This document shows positions 27,330 through 36,869 of a DNA stretch of 64,000 nt, one piece after another. This DNA comes from Bradyrhizobium neotropicale (GTDB lineage: Bacteria > Pseudomonadota > Alphaproteobacteria > Rhizobiales > Xanthobacteraceae): assembly GCF_001641695.1 (NCBI RefSeq), contig NZ_LSEF01000085.1:63832-127831 (forward strand). Direction: 5' to 3'. Positions within the stretch are counted from its first letter, which is position 1. Each line of letters starts with the position of its first letter. The notes under the pieces were generated by a model. That model searched no databases, had not been told where the DNA came from, and saw only the letters and a program-made list of their open reading frames with translations. The translations under genes were made by a program, and so were the position numbers.

Positions 27330-28967
27330 ATGCCCCAAATTACGAGCCAAGATCCGAACCAGGGCGGAAGCAAGGATACCCTCATCCGCAATGCGCGGCT
27401 GATCGACGGCACCGGCGCGCCGTGGTTCGAGGCCGATCTGCGCATCAGCGGCAGCCGCATCGCGGCGATCGGCGTCTCCTTGCCTGCGGACGGAGCCGAA
27501 ATCATCGATGCGCGCGGATGCTATCTCGCGCCCGGCTTCATCGACGCCCACTGCCATGACGACCTGATCTGCCTGCGCGAGCCTGATCGGCCCGAGAAGG
27601 CGCTGCAAGGCGTGACCACGCTCGTGGTCGGCAATTGCTGCTTCTCGCTCTATCCGGCAACCGCAAGCTCCGCAGAGATGCTGCGCCAGCACTTCTCCGG
27701 ACTCGCCGGTGAAACCCGGGCAAACGAAGTCTTCGACAGTTTCGACGGCTACCGGCTGGCCCTGGAAGGGCCGGGCGTAGCGCTCAATCTCGTCTCCCTG
27801 GTCGGGCATGCCGCGATCCGGCTCGCCGTTCTCGGTTACGAACGCCGCGCGGCGACCGACCAGGAGGTCGCGGCCATGCAGGCGCTGCTTGCGCAGCAGC
27901 TCAGCCAGGGCGCCGCAGGCCTGTCGCTCGGCCTCGTCTATCCGCCGAGCGCGTATGCCGACAGCAATGAACTTTGCGCGCTGGCGGCGACCGTTCGCGC
28001 TCACGGAAAGCTGCTCACGGCGCATATCCGCAGTTACGAAGCGGGCCTGCTGAAATCCATCGACGAGTTCATCGCGATCTTGCGCGCCTCCGGCGCGGCG
28101 GGGCTGCTGTCGCATCTGCAGTCGGCGGGAAAGCCGAACTGGGGCGCCATTCCAAGAGCCCTCGACCGGCTCGAGGCCGCGCGAGCGGAGGGGATCGATA
28201 TCTCCTTCGACATGTATCCGTATCCTGCCGGCAGTTCCTACATGCTGCAATTGCTGCCGCCGGCTGCGCTCGAGGGTGGCATCGACGCCCTGCGCGCGGG
28301 GCTCCGCGATCCCTCGAAGCGCGAGACGCTTCGCGTGCTGGTGGAGGAGGGTGATCCCGATCCGCATGCCGCGCAGTCCAAGATCGTGCTGATCGGCTGG
28401 CATAACGTGCGCATTTCCGGCACCGGCAATCCCGCGCTGAAGCCGCTCGAGGGCAAATCGATGGTCGAGGCCGCGCGCGAGCTCGGCATCTCGCCCTTCG
28501 ATCTCATGGTTCGGTGCATCGAGGAAGACCAGGGCCAGACCGGCATCATCATGTTCCAGCTCGATGAGGCCGACCTGCGCGCAGCGTTCACCCATCGCCT
28601 GCACATGGTCGGCTCCGACGGCATTCCGCGCCCGGGCACCAAGCCGCATCCGCGCGCCTATGGCAGTTTCCCGCGCGTCGCCGGCCGGCTGACGCGCGAG
28701 CAGGGCTGGATGACCTTGGAAGATGCCGTGCGGCGGATGACCGCGATGCCTGCCCAGCGCTTCGGCCTTTCCGACCGTGGCATTCTGCGGCCGGGCATGA
28801 CCGCGGATCTCACCCTGTTCGACGATACCATCATGGACAAGGCGACGTTCGAGGCGCCGACGGAAATGCCCGCGGGCATCCGTTCGGTGTTCGTCGCGGG
28901 CGAGGCCGTGGTCGCAGACGGACGCAGTACCTTCGCGCGTCCGGGCCGGGCCCTGATCGCCGGATGA
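27330..28967 (+). CDS. N-acyl-D-amino-acid deacylase (D-aminoacylase, amidohydrolase superfamily)
   Basis: Releases D-amino acids from their N-acyl forms. The 545-residue protein starts at ATG 27330 after GAGAGGGG. Metal-binding motifs are FIDAHCHDD (HxH), the Cys in VGNCCFSLYP corresponding to the D-aminoacylase metal-ligand cysteine of GNCG, the His in LTAHIRSYE, HLQSAGKPNW, and the catalytic Asp in MVGSDGIPRP. The last 60 residues return to the small beta domain (GMTADLTLFD). It sits between an MFS transporter and RidA, which suggests a pathway for uptake and breakdown of acylated D-amino acids. Confidence 0.9.
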   Translation: MPQITSQDPNQGGSKDTLIRNARLIDGTGAPWFEADLRISGSRIAAIGVSLPADGAEIIDARGCYLAPGFIDAHCHDDLICLREPDRPEKALQGVTTLVVGNCCFSLYPATASSAEMLRQHFSGLAGETRANEVFDSFDGYRLALEGPGVALNLVSLVGHAAIRLAVLGYERRAATDQEVAAMQALLAQQLSQGAAGLSLGLVYPPSAYADSNELCALAATVRAHGKLLTAHIRSYEAGLLKSIDEFIAILRASGAAGLLSHLQSAGKPNWGAIPRALDRLEAARAEGIDISFDMYPYPAGSSYMLQLLPPAALEGGIDALRAGLRDPSKRETLRVLVEEGDPDPHAAQSKIVLIGWHNVRISGTGNPALKPLEGKSMVEAARELGISPFDLMVRCIEEDQGQTGIIMFQLDEADLRAAFTHRLHMVGSDGIPRPGTKPHPRAYGSFPRVAGRLTREQGWMTLEDAVRRMTAMPAQRFGLSDRGILRPGMTADLTLFDDTIMDKATFEAPTEMPAGIRSVFVAGEAVVADGRSTFARPGRALIAG

Positions 28968-29027
28968 CGGCACCGTCATCCATGGCTCGACGCTAAATCA
29001 AAATCATCACACACAGGACGATATGCA

Positions 29028-29411
29028 ATGACGCTGAAACGATATGGCGCGGCCGGTGGCACCGGCACCGGCGGCCAGCACCTTCCTTTTGCCCGCGCGG
29101 TGGAGGCCAACGGCTGGCTCTACGTCTCGGGGCAGACGCCCATGGAGAACGGCGAAGTGATCGAGGGCGGCATCATCCCGCAATCGCACAAGGCGATCCG
29201 CAACCTGCTCGCCATCCTGGCCGAGGCCGGCTTTGAACCCAAGGATGTCGTGCGTTGCGGCGTCTGGCTCGACGATCCCAGAGACTTTCAAAGCTTCAAC
29301 AAGGTCTTTGCCGAATATTTCGGCGTCCATCCGCCGGCGCGGGCATGCGTGGTGTCGAGCATGGTGGTGGACTGCAAGGTGGAAATCGATTGCGTCGCCT
29401 ATCGCGGGTGA
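29028..29411 (+). CDS. RidA family protein (reactive enamine/imine deaminase type)
   Basis: A 127-residue member of the YjgF/YER057c/UK114 family, which hydrolyses reactive 2-aminoacrylate-type intermediates. It has the conserved start of the fold (LPFARAVEANGWLYVSGQ), and the key Arg in PPARACVVSSM near residue 105, the residue required for deaminase activity. The C-terminal Glu of the typical motif is present as VEIDCVAY. It is likely co-transcribed with the D-aminoacylase gene (60-base gap) and may clear imines from amino-acid breakdown. Confidence 0.9.
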   Translation: MTLKRYGAAGGTGTGGQHLPFARAVEANGWLYVSGQTPMENGEVIEGGIIPQSHKAIRNLLAILAEAGFEPKDVVRCGVWLDDPRDFQSFNKVFAEYFGVHPPARACVVSSMVVDCKVEIDCVAYRG

Positions 29412-29543
29412 ACGATAGCGGCGCCAGGCCTTGCAGGTTCAGGCGGCAGCGCAATTCGCGATGGACCAAAAGGCGACATCACACACGTGGTTCGATATTA
29501 TCAAGGAGGTTAACAACTAAGACGGCCGTAGGGGAAAGAGGTT

Positions 29544-29843
29544 ATGAGTCCGCTCAAATATGTCTGGGCTGCGCTAATCGGTTTTGCCGCGATGATAATA
29601 TTCGTCGTCTTGGCCGCCTTTTTGATCCTGTGGCTGACCACTTCTCGAGTTGTTGCACATAGCTGCGCCCATATGCCGACGCCAATCAACGACTGCGGCG
29701 GATGGTCTGCATTGGGATGGGTCGTCACGGTTGTTGCAGGATGTGCTGCTGTCGGTTTGTTCATAGGGACATTCGTGGGAACGATGGTGGGGATCAGCTT
29801 CTACCGGCGACACCAAAGATTGAACCCGACCATCGCAAATTGA
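29544..29843 (+). CDS. Small two-helix membrane protein, unknown function
   Basis: A 99-residue protein with two clear membrane helices (about 8-32 and 58-82) joined by a loop with two cysteines (SCAHMPTPINDCGGW). AGAGG precedes ATG 29544 by four bases. The helices are rich in Val, Ala and Gly and the C-terminus is short and basic. No family is recognised and no operon is evident. Confidence 0.65.
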   Translation: MSPLKYVWAALIGFAAMIIFVVLAAFLILWLTTSRVVAHSCAHMPTPINDCGGWSALGWVVTVVAGCAAVGLFIGTFVGTMVGISFYRRHQRLNPTIAN

Positions 29844-29936
29844 GCCGACTCCGACCCCAAGCGCATGCACGTTAGGGCTAAGAGGTCGGCATCGGGTCAT
29901 TTTCGGCGGTTTCAGCAGGGATTGTCGGTTGGCGCC

Positions 29937-31132
29937 CTAGAGCCCATGGCCGCCGAGATTCCACTCGCGGCCGCCCTCGCCAAAGATCTCGTAGCCGGTC
30001 GGCGTCACCGCGACCGTGTCCTCGAGCTTGATGAAGCCGCGTGTGGGATGCTTCATCGTGGTTTCGATCGACACCACCATGCCGGGCTCGAGCGGCTGGC
30101 GGGCATCGACATCATCATAGGGGACCGGACCCTTGGCGGTCAGGCGAGGGCCTCGTGGCTGACGAGACCCATGCCGTGGGCGAGGAAATCGGTGCAGCCG
30201 CGCTGGCTGATCTGGGCGAGCTGCCGCTCGGCCGCGACATAGATATCACCGCCGAGGGCGCCCGGCCGGACCGCGGCGAAGGCCGCGCGCTGCACCGCCT
30301 CGATCTCGGCGAGATAATCTCTCAGCTCGGTGTCGGGATCGCCCTGCACAGCCATTCGCGCGAGGTCGCCGATATAGCCGTGATAGTTGCCGCCCGAGTC
30401 CAGCGACAGGACATCGCCTTGCTCCCAGCGCTGCGCCGAGGGCGCGCGGTTATGGCTGTTGCCGCAGGCTAGCAGGCAATACTCGAAGGTGAGCCCGCGG
30501 TTGACCTCCGCAACGCGCAACGCGTCCGACAATTGCTGCTTGGTCGTGCCCGGCCCGTGCCGCGCGATCACCTCCAGCATCGAGGCGACGACCAGTTCGG
30601 AGGCCGTCTTGAGTTTTGCCAATTCGTCCGCCGACTTGACCGCGCGCAGCCGCTCCAGAACCAGCAACGCGTCCTTGAGCTCGGCGCCGGGCAGGGCATC
30701 GGCGAGCGCGCGACCCGCATCCATCGGCAGGAACGCCATCTCCACCCCGACCAGCTTCAACGGCACACCGGCGTCGCGGATCAGGCCTACGGCTCGCATC
30801 ACTGCATCCACCGACCCATTGGACTCGGTCCGGACCTGCGCCACCCAGGGTGGCGCCACGGCACGTTGGTGAGTCTCCAGACGATGACCGACATAGACGG
30901 CCTTCTCGGGCGCGCCCTTGGGATAGACCAGGACCGGCAGATAACGGCTGACGCCCATCGCATCCATGTAGTCGAAGAAAATCGCGCGCTCGGCGCCGAG
31001 CAGGTACTGCACATTGTGCTTGGAGGTCGCGACCAGGACGTCGAGGCCGGCGGCCTCCATCAGACGGTCGAGCTTGGCTGCATCGAAGGGAATGGCGTGG
31101 GACTCGGCTCCGCGCGCGAGATGCTCCTGCAT
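29937..31132 (-). pseudogene. M24 family metallopeptidase (Xaa-Pro aminopeptidase-like), frameshifted
   Basis: The first frame, 31132 to a TGA at 30142-30140, gives 330 residues: an N-terminal creatinase-like domain (MQEHLARGAESHAIPFD...) and the start of the pita-bread domain with ligand Asp residues in LSLDSGGNYHGYIGDLAR and ligand His in HGMGLVSHEA. At about 30143-30151 the frame breaks; one missing base explains it. The continuation in a second frame to TAG 29937 encodes RLTAKGPVPYDDVDARQPL, then SIETTMKHP and KLEDTVAV with the two remaining Glu ligands. So the active site is split and the gene is inactive unless the shift is a sequencing error. A good ribosome-binding site (GGGAGG) remains. 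Confidence 0.85.
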
Positions 31133-31146
31133 GACGAACCTCCCAT
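31100..31146. repeat. Repeat A, copy 1 (5' end of the M24 gene)
   Basis: These 47 bases, covering the M24 start codon and ribosome-binding site, recur at 31944-31990 with only two mismatches. A second block (31345-31407) recurs at 32090-32151 with lower identity. Together they show a partial duplication of the region upstream of the peptidase gene. The 365-base gap 31133-31497 has no convincing gene. Confidence 0.85.
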
Positions 31147-31497
31147 GGCTGGCGCGGCCTTCAGGCCTGCGTCTGTTATCTTGGCTTGCGGGTGGCAATA
31201 TTGGGTCGGGAGCAGGGGGTCTAGGTAGCCCAGGATTGGCTGGCCTGACCTGCACTCCTGGTCGGCGAAGCGCAACAACCGATTGCCGAAACGGGCCTTG
31301 AACGAGAGTGCCCGCACAGGCGCATTTTGGGCCGGCGGGCGCCATCAACGAGAGCGCGCGGCTGCAGCCGCTCGCGCGATCTTGAGCTTCCGTGCAAGGG
31401 CGCTCACTGCCGGGGTGAGGAGTGCTCCCTTGCAAGTGGATGTCTCGCCGGCTTGATCGTTACGAGGCAAGTGGCAACGGCTCTCCGGCGCGCGACG

Positions 31498-31755
31498 TCA
31501 AGCGCTCCTCCGGCCCGTGACGAGCCCGTAGAGGAAAAGGAGTATCACCGAGCCAATGACGGCTCCGATGAACCCCGTGCTCTCGCCCGCGCGATACCAC
31601 CCGACCGCTTGCCCGAGGTAGGTCGCAACAAACGCACCAACGATACCCAGGATGGTGGTGAGAATGAACCCCTTCGGCTCATTGTTGCCCGGCATGATGA
31701 ACTTGGCGACGACGCCGACGATGAAACCAATGATGATTGTCCAGATGATGCCCAT
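31498..31755 (-). CDS. GlsB/YeaQ/YmgE family stress-associated membrane protein
   Basis: An 85-residue, very hydrophobic protein with three membrane helices: MGIIWTIIIGFIVGVVAKFI, GFILTTILGIVGAFVATYLG, and GFIGAVIGSVILLFLYGLV. The PGNNEPKGF loop after the first helix matches the family. GAGGAG lies five bases before ATG 31755. These transglycosylase-associated proteins are induced by stress in several bacteria; the exact role is unknown. The gene sits between the two copies of the duplicated region. Confidence 0.92.
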   Translation of the reverse strand: MGIIWTIIIGFIVGVVAKFIMPGNNEPKGFILTTILGIVGAFVATYLGQAVGWYRAGESTGFIGAVIGSVILLFLYGLVTGRRSA

Positions 31756-31943
31756 ATCCGCTCCTCACGCGATCGGAGTTCTCCAAGGCTGAAAACGGGC
31801 CAGCGAGCTGAAGCTGGCCGGCATGATCTTGAGATGCCACCGGGGAGCCGCAGGTTGATTTATGTCAATAATGGCATCCCAGCCACGAGCGCGATCTGTC
31901 GCGGCCAGCAGACCCGATGCCTCGCCATTATTTGCTGCGCGCA

Positions 31944-31990
31944 GGACTGGGCTCCGCGCGCGAGATGCTCCTGCACGACGAACCTCCCAT
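31944..31990. repeat. Repeat A, copy 2 (orphan copy of M24 5' end)
   Basis: Matches 31100-31146 at 45 of 47 positions, including a copy of the M24 ribosome-binding site; the start codon is changed from ATG to GTG on the minus strand and the frame does not continue into a peptidase. The surrounding gap (31756-32421, 666 bases) holds no convincing gene, only this and the second duplicated block (32090-32151). Confidence 0.85.
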
Positions 31991-32421
31991 TGTTACGGTG
32001 CCGTAATCTTCGCTGAGTTGTGCGTCATCGGAACGGTGCATTTTTGGGCGGCAGGCGCAGTTTTGACCAATGTCGAAATGATAGCGGCGTCAACGAGCGC
32101 GCGCGGCTGCAGTGCTCGCATGATCTTGAGCTTACCTGCGGGGGCACTCACCAATTTTTGGTCAAATCGCACGACCGATCGCCGAAGGCAGCATTCCCTT
32201 CTGACGTCCGATCTATAAATCTCCTCTCGACGCAACACTGGCCGCGCCAAGTCGGGAGCGACCAGGGCTTCACCGAGCGGGTATTCGTCACCCCTCGAAC
32301 CACACAATATCCAGGGAGCGCAGGAGGCAGGGCCGTGCGGCGATCGTCCGCGCGCAACGCTTACTGCTGGTCTGGATGCCGCGGAGACCGCATGCGGCCG
32401 CCGCGGGGCGAGGAGTGCCGA

Positions 32422-35400
32422 ATGGGTATCGTTCGTTTTGCTCTGCGATTTCCCCACACGTTCTACGTGGTCGCGGCGCTGATCATGTTTCTGGGCGCCG
32501 TCACGATCTTCGCGATGCCCACCGACGTCTTTCCGGAGATCAACATTCCGGTCGTGACCGTGATCTGGAGCTACACCGGTCTCAGCACGCCCGAAATGGA
32601 GCAGCGTGTCACCACCTACAGCCAGTACTCGATCAGCTCCAACGTCAACGGCATCAGGAACATCGAGGCCCAGACGATGGCCGGCCTGTCGGTGCAGAAG
32701 ATCTACTTCCAGCCCGACGTCAATCTCGACCTCGCCATCTCGCAGATCGTTTCCGCCACCAATGCCATCCGCGCGCTGATGCCGCCGGGCATCCAGCCGC
32801 CGGTCGTCGTGCAGTTCAACGCGTCGAGCGTGCCCGTGCTGCAGATCAGCCTGAGCTCCGACACGCTGAGCGAACAGCAGCTCTACGACTACGGCATCTA
32901 CCGCATCCGCCAGCAACTGGCGCCGATCCCCGGCATCACGCTGCCGACGCCGTCGGGCGGAAAATACCGGCAGATCATGGTCGACATCGATCCCGCCAAG
33001 CTGGTCGCCAAGGGGCTGACGCCGCTCGACGTCGTGAACGCGGTCAACGCCCAGAACCTGACGCTGCCGGCCGGCACGGCGAAGATGGGTGACAAGCAAT
33101 ATGTCGTCCGCACCAATGCGACGCCGCCCTCGATCAAGGACCTCAACAACATCCCGATCAAGGTCGTCAACGGCGCCACCATATTCGTCAAGGACGTCGG
33201 GCAGGTTCACGATGGCTGGCTGGTGCAGCAGAACGTAGTGCGGCAGAACGGCCGGCGTTCGGTGCTGCTCGGCATCATCAAGAACGGCAACGCGTCCACC
33301 GTCAGCGTGGTCAATGCGGTCCACAAGGCCCTGCAGGCCGCACGTGCGGCGGCGCCTCCGGGCCTGCAGATCAACGAATTGTTCGACCAGTCGGTGTTCG
33401 TCAAACAGTCAGTGGAGGGCGTGCTGCGCGAGGGCGCCATCGCGGCCGGGCTGACCGCGCTGATGATCCTCCTGTTCCTGGGATCGTGGCGATCGACGGT
33501 CGTGGTCATGATCTCGATCCCGCTGTCGATCCTGACCTCCCTGATCGTGCTCTACTTCCTCGGCGAAACCCTGAACACGATGACGCTGGGCGGATTGGCG
33601 CTGGCGGTGGGCATCCTCGTCGACGATTCCACGGTCACGATCGAGAACACCCATCGTCTGCTCACGGAGGAGGGGCTGCCTTTGCCGCAGGCGACGCTGC
33701 ACGGGGCGGCCGGCATTGCCGTGCCGACGCTGGTGTCGACGCTCGCGATCAGCTGCGTGTTCACATCCGTCGTCTTCCTCGACGGGCCGGCCAAGTATCT
33801 GTTCACGCCGCTTGGCCTCGCCGTGGTCTTCGCGATGCTGGCGTCCTACGGCCTGTCGCGAACGCTGACGCCGATCATCATCGGCCTGCTGCTCAAGAGC
33901 GAGCACCATGGCCCAACCGGCGCCGCGCCGCGCGGCCCGTTCGCGCGCTTCCATGCGGCCTTCGAGCGGCATTTCGAGGCGATGCGTCACGCCTATTCGC
34001 GCTCGCTGACCGGTCTGATCGAGCATCGCTTCATCATTCCGGCGGGGATGATCGCCGTGCTGGCGCTCGGCGCCGTGCTCTATCCCTTCGTCGGCCGGGA
34101 TTTCTTCCCGGCGATCGACGGCGGACAAATCCAGCTTCACGTCCGCGCCCCGGCGGGAACCCGGATCGAGAACACGGAAAAGATCTTCCAGCAGGTCGAG
34201 GACAAGATCCGCCAAGTCATTCCCGACAAGGACCGCGCATTGATCGTCGACAATATCGGCCTGCCGGCGCGCTCCTATAATCTGGCGTTCAGCGACGGCT
34301 CGACCATCGGCGTCAATGACGGCGTGATCCTGGTTTCGCTGAAGGAGGGACACCGGCCCACAGCCGATTATGTGCGCAAGCTGCGCGAGGTGCTGCCGGC
34401 TGCGTTTCCGGAGGACACCTTTTACTTCCAGGCCGCCGACATCGTCACCCAGATCCTCAATTTCGGGCTCCCGGCCCAGATCGACGTGCGCACCGTCGGC
34501 TACGACAAGGCGAACAATCTGAAGGTCGCCAACGAGCTACGTCAGCGCATCGCCGCGATCCCGGGGATTGCCGATGCCCATCTGCAGCAGGAGGTGAACG
34601 CGCCGACCTTCTACGCGGATATCGACCGCACCCGTGCGGCGCAGCTCGGGCTCAACGCCAACACGATCGCGACCAACCTCAATGTCAGCCTGAGCTCCTC
34701 GGAGCAGGTCACGCCGAACTTCTGGACCGACCCGACCTCGGGAATTCCCTATTATCTTGCAGTCCAGACGCCGGAACGCGAGATCAGCTCGCTGAACGAT
34801 CTCGCCAATACGCCGGTTTCGACGTCGCTGGCGTCAGTGCAGACCGACACGCCAATTCCCGGCCTGCTCAGCAACGTCACGACGTTCCGGCGCACCACGA
34901 CTCCGACCAATTCCAACCAGGCCAATGTGCAGCCGGTCTACGAGGTCTATGCCAGCGTCCAGGGCCGCGATCTCGGCAGCGTGGCGAGCCAGATCAGCAA
35001 GATCACGACCGATCTGCAGAAACAGCTCAAGCCGGGCAACACCATTCAGGTGATCGGCCAGATCCAGAGCATGAACAGTGCTTTCATCAATCTCGGCATC
35101 GGTCTCTTGTTCGCCGCCGTCTTCGTCTACCTCCTGATGGTCGTGAACTACCAGAATTTCGGCGATCCCTTCGTCGTCATTCTGGCTCTGCCGGCGACGC
35201 TGTGCGGGATCCTGACCATGCTGTTCATCACCGGCACAACGCTCAACGTGCCGTCGCTGATGGGAGCGATCATGGCGGTGGGCGTCGCCTCCGCGAACTC
35301 GATCCTGCTCGTGACCTTTGCGCGCGAGCAACAGCTTGCCGGCAAGACCGCCTTCGAAGCCGCGATCGAGGCCGGCCACACCCGAATCCGGCCGGTGCTG

Positions 35401-35613
35401 ATGACCGCGGCCGCAATGATCGTCGGCATGATCCCGATGGCGATCGGTGCGGCCGGCGAGGAGCAGAACGCCGCGCTCGCGCGCGCCGTAATCGGCGGGC
35501 TCCTGTTCGCGACGCCGACGACGCTGCTGGTCGTGCCCTACCTGTTCGCCATGCTGCGCAAGGGCAACGACGGCAAGACACATCACGGGGTATTTGACGA
35601 GGTGCTGGAATGA
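32422..35613 (+). CDS. RND family efflux pump, inner-membrane subunit
   Basis: A 1063-residue pump of the AcrB/hydrophobe-amphiphile type with 12 membrane helices and two large periplasmic loops. Helix 1 follows MGIVRFALRFPHTFYVVAAL; the family motif DVFPEINIPVVTVIW is at about 35-50; the helix-4 region ALAVGILVDDSTVTIENTHR holds the proton-relay Asp pair. The subgroup resembles the divergent HAE3/Cus-like pumps rather than AcrB proper. ATG 32422 has GAGGAG before it. It overlaps its membrane-fusion partner by four bases; pump first and adaptor second is the less usual order, and no outer-membrane channel gene is nearby. Confidence 0.93.
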   Translation: MGIVRFALRFPHTFYVVAALIMFLGAVTIFAMPTDVFPEINIPVVTVIWSYTGLSTPEMEQRVTTYSQYSISSNVNGIRNIEAQTMAGLSVQKIYFQPDVNLDLAISQIVSATNAIRALMPPGIQPPVVVQFNASSVPVLQISLSSDTLSEQQLYDYGIYRIRQQLAPIPGITLPTPSGGKYRQIMVDIDPAKLVAKGLTPLDVVNAVNAQNLTLPAGTAKMGDKQYVVRTNATPPSIKDLNNIPIKVVNGATIFVKDVGQVHDGWLVQQNVVRQNGRRSVLLGIIKNGNASTVSVVNAVHKALQAARAAAPPGLQINELFDQSVFVKQSVEGVLREGAIAAGLTALMILLFLGSWRSTVVVMISIPLSILTSLIVLYFLGETLNTMTLGGLALAVGILVDDSTVTIENTHRLLTEEGLPLPQATLHGAAGIAVPTLVSTLAISCVFTSVVFLDGPAKYLFTPLGLAVVFAMLASYGLSRTLTPIIIGLLLKSEHHGPTGAAPRGPFARFHAAFERHFEAMRHAYSRSLTGLIEHRFIIPAGMIAVLALGAVLYPFVGRDFFPAIDGGQIQLHVRAPAGTRIENTEKIFQQVEDKIRQVIPDKDRALIVDNIGLPARSYNLAFSDGSTIGVNDGVILVSLKEGHRPTADYVRKLREVLPAAFPEDTFYFQAADIVTQILNFGLPAQIDVRTVGYDKANNLKVANELRQRIAAIPGIADAHLQQEVNAPTFYADIDRTRAAQLGLNANTIATNLNVSLSSSEQVTPNFWTDPTSGIPYYLAVQTPEREISSLNDLANTPVSTSLASVQTDTPIPGLLSNVTTFRRTTTPTNSNQANVQPVYEVYASVQGRDLGSVASQISKITTDLQKQLKPGNTIQVIGQIQSMNSAFINLGIGLLFAAVFVYLLMVVNYQNFGDPFVVILALPATLCGILTMLFITGTTLNVPSLMGAIMAVGVASANSILLVTFAREQQLAGKTAFEAAIEAGHTRIRPVLMTAAAMIVGMIPMAIGAAGEEQNAALARAVIGGLLFATPTTLLVVPYLFAMLRKGNDGKTHHGVFDEVLE

Positions 35614-36869
35614 ACTTCAACGGACCATTCGACGCTGAGCGCGTGACCGAGACGGATCGGGACAAGGAGACGGTCGCGCCGGAGCGCAGGCGGAGTTGGG
35701 GAGGGCGCCTCGCCGGCTTCGGCCTGGTGCTGGTCGCCGGCGCGGCGCTCGCATCCGGCGCATGGAGCCACTATGCCGAACGCCGCCAGGTGCTCGCGAC
35801 TGCCGCACAGGAGCGCAACTTCGTCCCGCAGGTCCGCGTTGCGACGGTTGAGCCCAGCGACAATATCGAGGTCGTGACGCTGCCGGCGACGACCTCGGCC
35901 TTTGCCAGCGCCAACATCTTCGCCCGCGCCAGCGGCTACATCGGCACGCGCGCGGTCGACATCGGTGACCACGTCAAGGCAGGGCAGCTCCTCGCCGAGA
36001 TCGTGGCCCCCGAGCTCGATCACCAGATCGCCCAGGCGGAAGCGACGCTCGCCCAGCTCAATTCGTCGCTCCAGCAGGCGCAGGCCAACCGGGAGCTTGC
36101 CAAGGTCACCTGGGATCGCGATCGGCCGCTGGTCGACAAGGGCTGGGTCACGGCCCAGCAAGGCACGATCGATGAGCAGACGCTCAAGGCCCAGGAGGCA
36201 GCCGTGTCGGTGGCACAGGCCAACATCAAGGCGGAGGACGCACAGCTTCAGGTGCTGCGCCAGCAGAAGCTCTATCAGCGCGTCGTGGCGCCGTTCGACG
36301 GTGTCATCACCCAGCGCAACATCGATGTCGGCAGCCTGGTGCAGGCCGACGCGACCTCGGGCACGTTCATGTTCACCCTGCAGCAGGGCAATGTGATCCG
36401 TACCCAGGTGTTCGTTCCGCAGGACGCGGCGTTTGGCCTCAAGCCCGGCATCGCCGCCGTGGTCCGCGTGCCCGAGATCCCGGACCGCTCCTTTCCAGGC
36501 ACGGTGACGCGGATCGCCGACGCGCTGCAGCCCGGCTCGAGAACGCTGCTCACCGAGGTCGACATCCCGAACCCCGATGCCGCGCTGGCCTCGGGGATCT
36601 ACTGCACCGTCGAACTCCACATTCCGCGCAGGACGCCAACCTACCGGATCTCGGCGGACGCGCTGATCTTCAATGCCGGCGGTACCCAGGTCGCCGTGGT
36701 CGAAAACGGCGTCGCGCATCTGAGGAAGGTCCGCGTGGTGCGCGACCACGGCTCCGAGGTCGAAGTCGACAGCGGCGTCCGCGCTGGCGACCAGGTCATC
36801 CTCAATCCGTCGGTCGATCTGGCGGAGGGTGCCAAGGTCCAAGCCAAGCCAACGACTGCCGTATCGTAA
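35610..36869 (+). CDS. RND efflux system periplasmic adaptor (HlyD/MFP family)
   Basis: A 419-residue membrane-fusion protein. One N-terminal membrane helix (LAGFGLVLVAGAALASGAW, about 35-53) anchors it; then come a lipoyl half-motif (FARASGYIGTRAVDIGDHVK), a coiled coil (about 135-215, rich in AQAEATLAQLNSSLQQAQAN), the second lipoyl half (VVAPFDGVITQRNIDVGSLV) and the beta-barrel domain. Its start overlaps the pump stop (ATGA), so both subunits are made together. Substrate is unknown. Confidence 0.93.
   Translation: MNFNGPFDAERVTETDRDKETVAPERRRSWGGRLAGFGLVLVAGAALASGAWSHYAERRQVLATAAQERNFVPQVRVATVEPSDNIEVVTLPATTSAFASANIFARASGYIGTRAVDIGDHVKAGQLLAEIVAPELDHQIAQAEATLAQLNSSLQQAQANRELAKVTWDRDRPLVDKGWVTAQQGTIDEQTLKAQEAAVSVAQANIKAEDAQLQVLRQQKLYQRVVAPFDGVITQRNIDVGSLVQADATSGTFMFTLQQGNVIRTQVFVPQDAAFGLKPGIAAVVRVPEIPDRSFPGTVTRIADALQPGSRTLLTEVDIPNPDAALASGIYCTVELHIPRRTPTYRISADALIFNAGGTQVAVVENGVAHLRKVRVVRDHGSEVEVDSGVRAGDQVILNPSVDLAEGAKVQAKPTTAVS

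Noticed and set aside
31993..33324. Long minus-strand frame opposite the RND pump start
   Set aside because: It runs over the well-supported pump gene and has no recognisable domain; its end overlaps duplicated intergenic DNA.
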